From Acidobacteriaceae bacterium (lineage in GTDB: Bacteria; Acidobacteriota; Terriglobia; Terriglobales; Acidobacteriaceae): a DNA stretch of 32,709 nucleotides. A program made the position numbers and the translations under genes. The stretch lies in the NCBI GenBank assembly GCA_027449545.1, contig DAIDLI010000208.1, forward strand, positions 1 through 32,709, in the 5' to 3' direction. Positions 29,537 through 32,709 of this stretch are shown piece after piece (within the stretch, counting starts at the first letter, position 1; each line of letters opens with the position of its first letter). A model generated the notes under the pieces. It had not been told where the DNA came from and searched no databases. It saw only the letters and a list, made by a program, of their open reading frames with translations.

Positions 29537-30070
29537 TTACATCCGGTCGAGCTTCTCGAACAGCTCGCGGATGCGCACCAGGATCGTCGTTCCGGGGATG
29601 GACAGTTCGCCGGAGGGAACAAGTTCCAGTTCCGCAGCCCCACCCCGGTAGGCCACACGCGCGCTGGGGTCGATCACCCAGATGTGCTCGATGCCAAATT
29701 CACGGTATTCGCCGGCCTTGCTGGTGGCGCGGCGAATCGTATCTTCGGGCGACAGGATCTCGATAGCGATGAGCGGCGGGTGGGTGAGAATCTTTTCGCG
29801 CGGAGAGCCAACTCGGAGTACGCACACGTCGGGAATGCGAAACTTGCGCGGCGCAAGCTGCATGCGCTGCTCGACGAGCGCGAACACCGCCCAGGCGTCC
29901 ATGTTGTTGGTGAAGATTGCGCTCAAAAGCGTTTGCAGGAAGGCATGTTCAAATTCGCCCAAGTTACGCTCCACGATCGCGCCGTCGTCGTACTCGCAAT
30001 CGGGTTCGTACAGCGTGGAAAGATACTCTTCCACGGGAACGTAGCGATCGGCGATGGGCTGGGTTGCCAT
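29537..30070 (-). CDS. Uma2 family (DUF820-type) putative restriction-endonuclease-fold protein
   Basis: From the ATG at 30070 the protein has 177 residues and the full Uma2 pattern. VPVEEYLSTLYEPDCEYDDG and IVERNLGEFEH lie at the N-terminus, then FRIPDVCVLR, IAIEILSPEDT, and EYREFGIEHIWVIDP near the C-terminus. The D and ExL positions in PDVCVLR and IEILSP form the PD-(D/E)XK-like site typical of this family. The family is common in acidobacteria, cyanobacteria and planctomycetes, often in many copies, and its cellular role is not established. The longer frame to 30256 has no similarity. It is a single gene between sucCD and the divergent trpD. Confidence 0.85.
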   Translation of the reverse strand: MATQPIADRYVPVEEYLSTLYEPDCEYDDGAIVERNLGEFEHAFLQTLLSAIFTNNMDAWAVFALVEQRMQLAPRKFRIPDVCVLRVGSPREKILTHPPLIAIEILSPEDTIRRATSKAGEYREFGIEHIWVIDPSARVAYRGGAAELELVPSGELSIPGTTILVRIRELFEKLDRM

Positions 30071-30356
30071 GCAAATAGTATGGTCTCCGCTGCGGGCATT
30101 CGCAAGGAGGAAGCCCACAGGGAGTATGCTCAACCGTGAGCTAGCCAACTCCGCAAACCCCCGCCAAATCTCCAGTATTGCCAGCACAGAAGTCCAGTGC
30201 GTGCGGCAAGTAGGCAATAGATCCTGGAGAGTCGCCGTGGTTGCTTTATTTCCCAACTATGCGGTCGGCAGACGCAGGTCTATGAACAGGGCAATGCCGA
30301 CCCGTCCTAAGACAATTCCGTTGTCCCGTTCCGTCGTGCCGTTACCATGGAGTGGT

Positions 30357-31412
30357 ATGGGATTGCTGAAAGAACTGCTGAAGCCGCTGGCCGAAGATGG
30401 CGCGGCGATGACGCGCGAGCAGGCAGCGGCCGTGCTCGAGGAGATTCTTGCCGGCAAGGCTGCGGACGTGGAGATTGCCGCGCTGCTGGCGGTGCTGGCC
30501 ACCCGCGGCGAACAGGCGCCGGAGCTGGCCGGCTTTGTGGACGTCATGCGCCGGCGCGTCGTGCCGCTGCCCCTCTCTGAAAGTGAACGCGCAGAACTTG
30601 TGGACTGCGTCGGCACCGGTGGCGGCGGCCCGCAGACCTTCAACATCTCCTGCGGCGCGGCGCTGGTGGCCGCGGCGGCGGGCGCCAAGGTAGCCAAGCA
30701 TGGCAATCGCGCCGTGACCTCGCGCTGCGGCGCGGCCGACGTGCTGGAGGCGCTGGGCGTGCCCATCGATCTGCCGCCGGAGCGGGCCGTCGAGTGCCTG
30801 CGCGAGACCGGCTTCGTCTTCCTGTTCGCGCCCCTTTATCACCCCGCCATGATGGCCATGGGGCCGCTGCGCAAGGCGCTCGGGTTCAGAACGATCTTCA
30901 ATCTGGTGGGTCCGCTGACCAATCCGGCCCATGCCAAAACCCAGGTCGTCGGCGTGCTCGCGCCCAGTCGGGTGCTGCTGGTAGGCCGGGCGCTGGCGGC
31001 GCTGGGCTCGCGGCGCGCTTTCGTGGTTCACGGAACCGATGGAATCGACGAGCTGACCACCACCGGCGAAAGCGTGGTAGCCCGCATCGAGCAAAAAGAA
31101 GACGGCACACCCGAACTCCACGCCGCGCGCGTGACCCCGGAGATGGCCGGCGTGCCCCGGGCCAAACTGGAAGACTTCATCGGCGGCGACATCGAGGCCA
31201 ACACGCAACTGCTCTTCGACGTGCTCACCGGTATTCCCGGCGCGCGCCGCGACATCGTGCTGCTCAATGCGGCGGCGGTGCTGGTGGCCGCCAACCTGGC
31301 CGGCGACTTGAAGCAGGGCGTGGCCATGAGCGCCGAAGCCATCGACTCCGGCGAGGCGGCGGCGCTGCTGGCTAAACTGCGGCAGTTTGGGGCCAAGTAC
31401 GGCCCCCAGTAG
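30357..31412 (+). CDS. trpD: anthranilate phosphoribosyltransferase, with altered GTGGD motif
   Basis: The enzyme joins anthranilate and PRPP in tryptophan synthesis. The 351 residues are typical. Conserved parts include TFNISCGAALVAAAAGAKVA, then KHGNRAVTSRCGAADVLEAL, GFRTIFNLVGPLTNP, and the metal-binding HGTDGIDELTTTG. The PRPP-loop motif, normally GTGGDG, reads GTGGGG (residues 86-91), so the usual aspartate is glycine (codon GGC; a single change from GAC). The ATG at 30357 has GGAG four bases upstream and starts the conserved helix; the frame extends upstream without similarity. No other trp genes are adjacent. It may be the functional TrpD of a scattered pathway or a TrpD-like paralogue. 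Confidence 0.85.
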   Translation: MGLLKELLKPLAEDGAAMTREQAAAVLEEILAGKAADVEIAALLAVLATRGEQAPELAGFVDVMRRRVVPLPLSESERAELVDCVGTGGGGPQTFNISCGAALVAAAAGAKVAKHGNRAVTSRCGAADVLEALGVPIDLPPERAVECLRETGFVFLFAPLYHPAMMAMGPLRKALGFRTIFNLVGPLTNPAHAKTQVVGVLAPSRVLLVGRALAALGSRRAFVVHGTDGIDELTTTGESVVARIEQKEDGTPELHAARVTPEMAGVPRAKLEDFIGGDIEANTQLLFDVLTGIPGARRDIVLLNAAAVLVAANLAGDLKQGVAMSAEAIDSGEAAALLAKLRQFGAKYGPQ

Positions 31413-31662
31413 TTCGTGGCCCGCTGCAATGGCGATTGATGGGTCCTTGCGGAATATCAAGTGGTCAATCTTTCAATGCAGACCATTTACGTTGACCCCG
31501 CTATTTTCGCTTGGAAGGGGCACACAAGCTCATCACCGAATGCTTCGATACCCCAATCCATCGCATTGATGGGTCGGATTCGCAGGGTTCATACGCCGGG
31601 TGGGGGAGTCTTCCACATACGAGAGCAATAAGCTGGATCCGTCACCGCAGGTGCCTCACATA

Positions 31663-32709
31663 TCACTCAAACAGTGAAAGATTCTGCGCCGGCGCGCTCT
31701 TCCTCTTCCGCGCCTCACGCCGGTCGTCAAACACCGTGCGCCCGCCCAGAGACGCCGAGATCTCCCGCTCGTGGGTCACCGCCGCGGCGAAGTCGGCCAG
31801 TGGCTGGCGCTGCTGTTCCACCGCGCGGGTGAGCGCATCCAGGCGGCGGAAACCTTCGATCTTCTCGCTGTTGCCGAGCCGCGCCGCGTCCAGCGAGCGC
31901 CGCAGCACGCCCAGCGAGTCGTCGTAGGTCTTGAGCGGCACCGGGAACGGGTGCCCATCCTTGCCGCCGTGCGCAAAGGCGAACCGCGCGGGGTCGGAGA
32001 ATCGCGCCGGCGCGCCGTGCACCACCTCCGCGATGAGCGCCAGCGACTGCAAGGTGCGCGGGCCCAGGCCCTCCACCAGCAGCAGCGAAGCAAAGTCGCG
32101 CAGGTCCTGCTCATGGGCTACCGCAAGCACCGCGCCCAGCCGTTTCAGGTCCACATCCTCGGCTCGGACGTCGTGATGCGCCGGCATGATCAGCTTGCGC
32201 GCCTCCTGTAAGGATGCCTCCACCGGCTCATGCGCAATGATCAGCAGCGCGCTCTGCGCCTGAGCTGCGCGGGCGTCCACCAGGTTCAGAATGGTGCCCT
32301 GCGGCTGGCCGAGGATCGCCGTGTGCGGATCGGAGACGAAGTCGCGCACCGCGGCCGAGTGCCAGTGGTAGCGCCTCGCCCGTAGCGTGGCCTCGTTCAT
32401 GCCCTGCTGCACCACCGCCCACTCGCCCGACTTATGAATCACGAACGCGTGCAGGTAGAGCTGGAAGCCGTCGGCCACGGCATTGTTGTCAATGCGCGCC
32501 GTCAACCGGCTGGTGCGGGCAAGGGCCTCGCCATCCAGACCGGTCCGAGACGAAAAAGAGCGAAGCTCATCCGGCGTCTTGCGCGAGTGGCGGCCGCGCC
32601 CGCCGCAGATCTCAAAGCCGAGATCTGCGAAGCGGGGATTGAGCCCGCGCTTGAGCGCGCCCATCACCGAGGTGGTGATTCCCGAGGAGTGCCAGTCCAT
32701 GCCCATCAC
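31663..32709 (-). CDS. DUF763 family protein, partial (N-terminus outside the window)
   Basis: The last 348-349 codons are present; the frame is open at the right edge, and the family N-terminus is missing, so the gene continues beyond 32709. DUF763 hallmarks are DWHSSGITTSVMGALKRGL, FEICGGRGRHSRKTPDEL, and YHWHSAAVRDFVSDPHTAI near the middle. LLLVEGLGPRTLQSLALIAE reads like a helix-hairpin-helix DNA-binding motif (VEGLGPRTL). HGGKDGHPFPVPLKTYDDS is family-specific. The family is found in archaea and scattered bacteria and has no agreed function; the HhH-like motif suggests nucleic-acid binding, which is inference. The 250 bases between it and the convergent trpD hold nothing I can assign. 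Confidence 0.85.
   Translation of the reverse strand: MMGMDWHSSGITTSVMGALKRGLNPRFADLGFEICGGRGRHSRKTPDELRSFSSRTGLDGEALARTSRLTARIDNNAVADGFQLYLHAFVIHKSGEWAVVQQGMNEATLRARRYHWHSAAVRDFVSDPHTAILGQPQGTILNLVDARAAQAQSALLIIAHEPVEASLQEARKLIMPAHHDVRAEDVDLKRLGAVLAVAHEQDLRDFASLLLVEGLGPRTLQSLALIAEVVHGAPARFSDPARFAFAHGGKDGHPFPVPLKTYDDSLGVLRRSLDAARLGNSEKIEGFRRLDALTRAVEQQRQPLADFAAAVTHEREISASLGGRTVFDDRREARKRKSAPAQNLSLFE

Noticed and set aside
31435..31575. An 11-base direct repeat (ATTGATGGGTC at 31435-31445 and 31565-31575)
   Set aside because: It is short, with only two copies and no flanking element or inverted repeat, so it is compatible with chance.

Overview
The window is a GC-rich chromosomal segment that most likely comes from an acidobacterium of the Terriglobia type. 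This is inferred from the start of an Oar-like TonB receptor with a carboxypeptidase-regulatory-like domain, the abundance of secreted carbohydrate-active and Tat-exported proteins, and the mix of housekeeping genes (pyrG, rpmB, an S1-domain protein, sucCD, trpD, glpK). No taxonomic marker such as rRNA is present. I see no CRISPR array, tRNA, rRNA, insertion sequence or phage gene.

Left part (1-11105), sugar use. The 5' end of a TonB receptor-like gene runs off the left edge. To its right, four minus-strand genes form a tight operon: class I aldolase, mutarotase-like protein, FGGY kinase, fucose-isomerase-like protein. They read as a complete aldose-to-triose route. Across a roughly 420-base divergent promoter region, plus-strand genes encode a secreted alpha-galactosidase-like enzyme with a C-terminal PKD domain, a Tat-type exported amidohydrolase and an aldehyde dehydrogenase. 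A plausible reading is that a galactoside or deoxysugar glycan is cut outside the cytoplasm, the sugar is isomerised, phosphorylated and cleaved inside, and the resulting aldehyde is oxidised. The actual substrate is unknown.

Middle part (11109-20166). pyrG and rpmB (the latter with its own promoter and a strong terminator) lie on the minus strand. Then comes a small lower-GC patch with a DUF2335 membrane protein, an unknown small protein, a decayed ceramidase-like gene and a REP-like repeat. A secreted esterase follows on the minus strand. On the plus strand are an NfnAB/SudAB-type flavin oxidoreductase pair and glpK.

Right part (20183-32709). The minus strand carries an exported protein that looks like a proteasome-type Ntn hydrolase whose predicted signal-peptide cleavage would itself expose the catalytic threonine. 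It lies directly downstream of an S1-domain (rpsA-like) gene. Divergently, a glgX glycogen-debranching gene is cut in two by an in-frame TAG, followed by a DoxX-family gene. The rest is an orphan ATP-grasp enzyme, sucCD with a strong terminator, a Uma2-type nuclease, a trpD with an altered GTGGD motif, and a DUF763 gene running off the right edge. The secreted Ntn-hydrolase-like protein is the most promising candidate for something undescribed.
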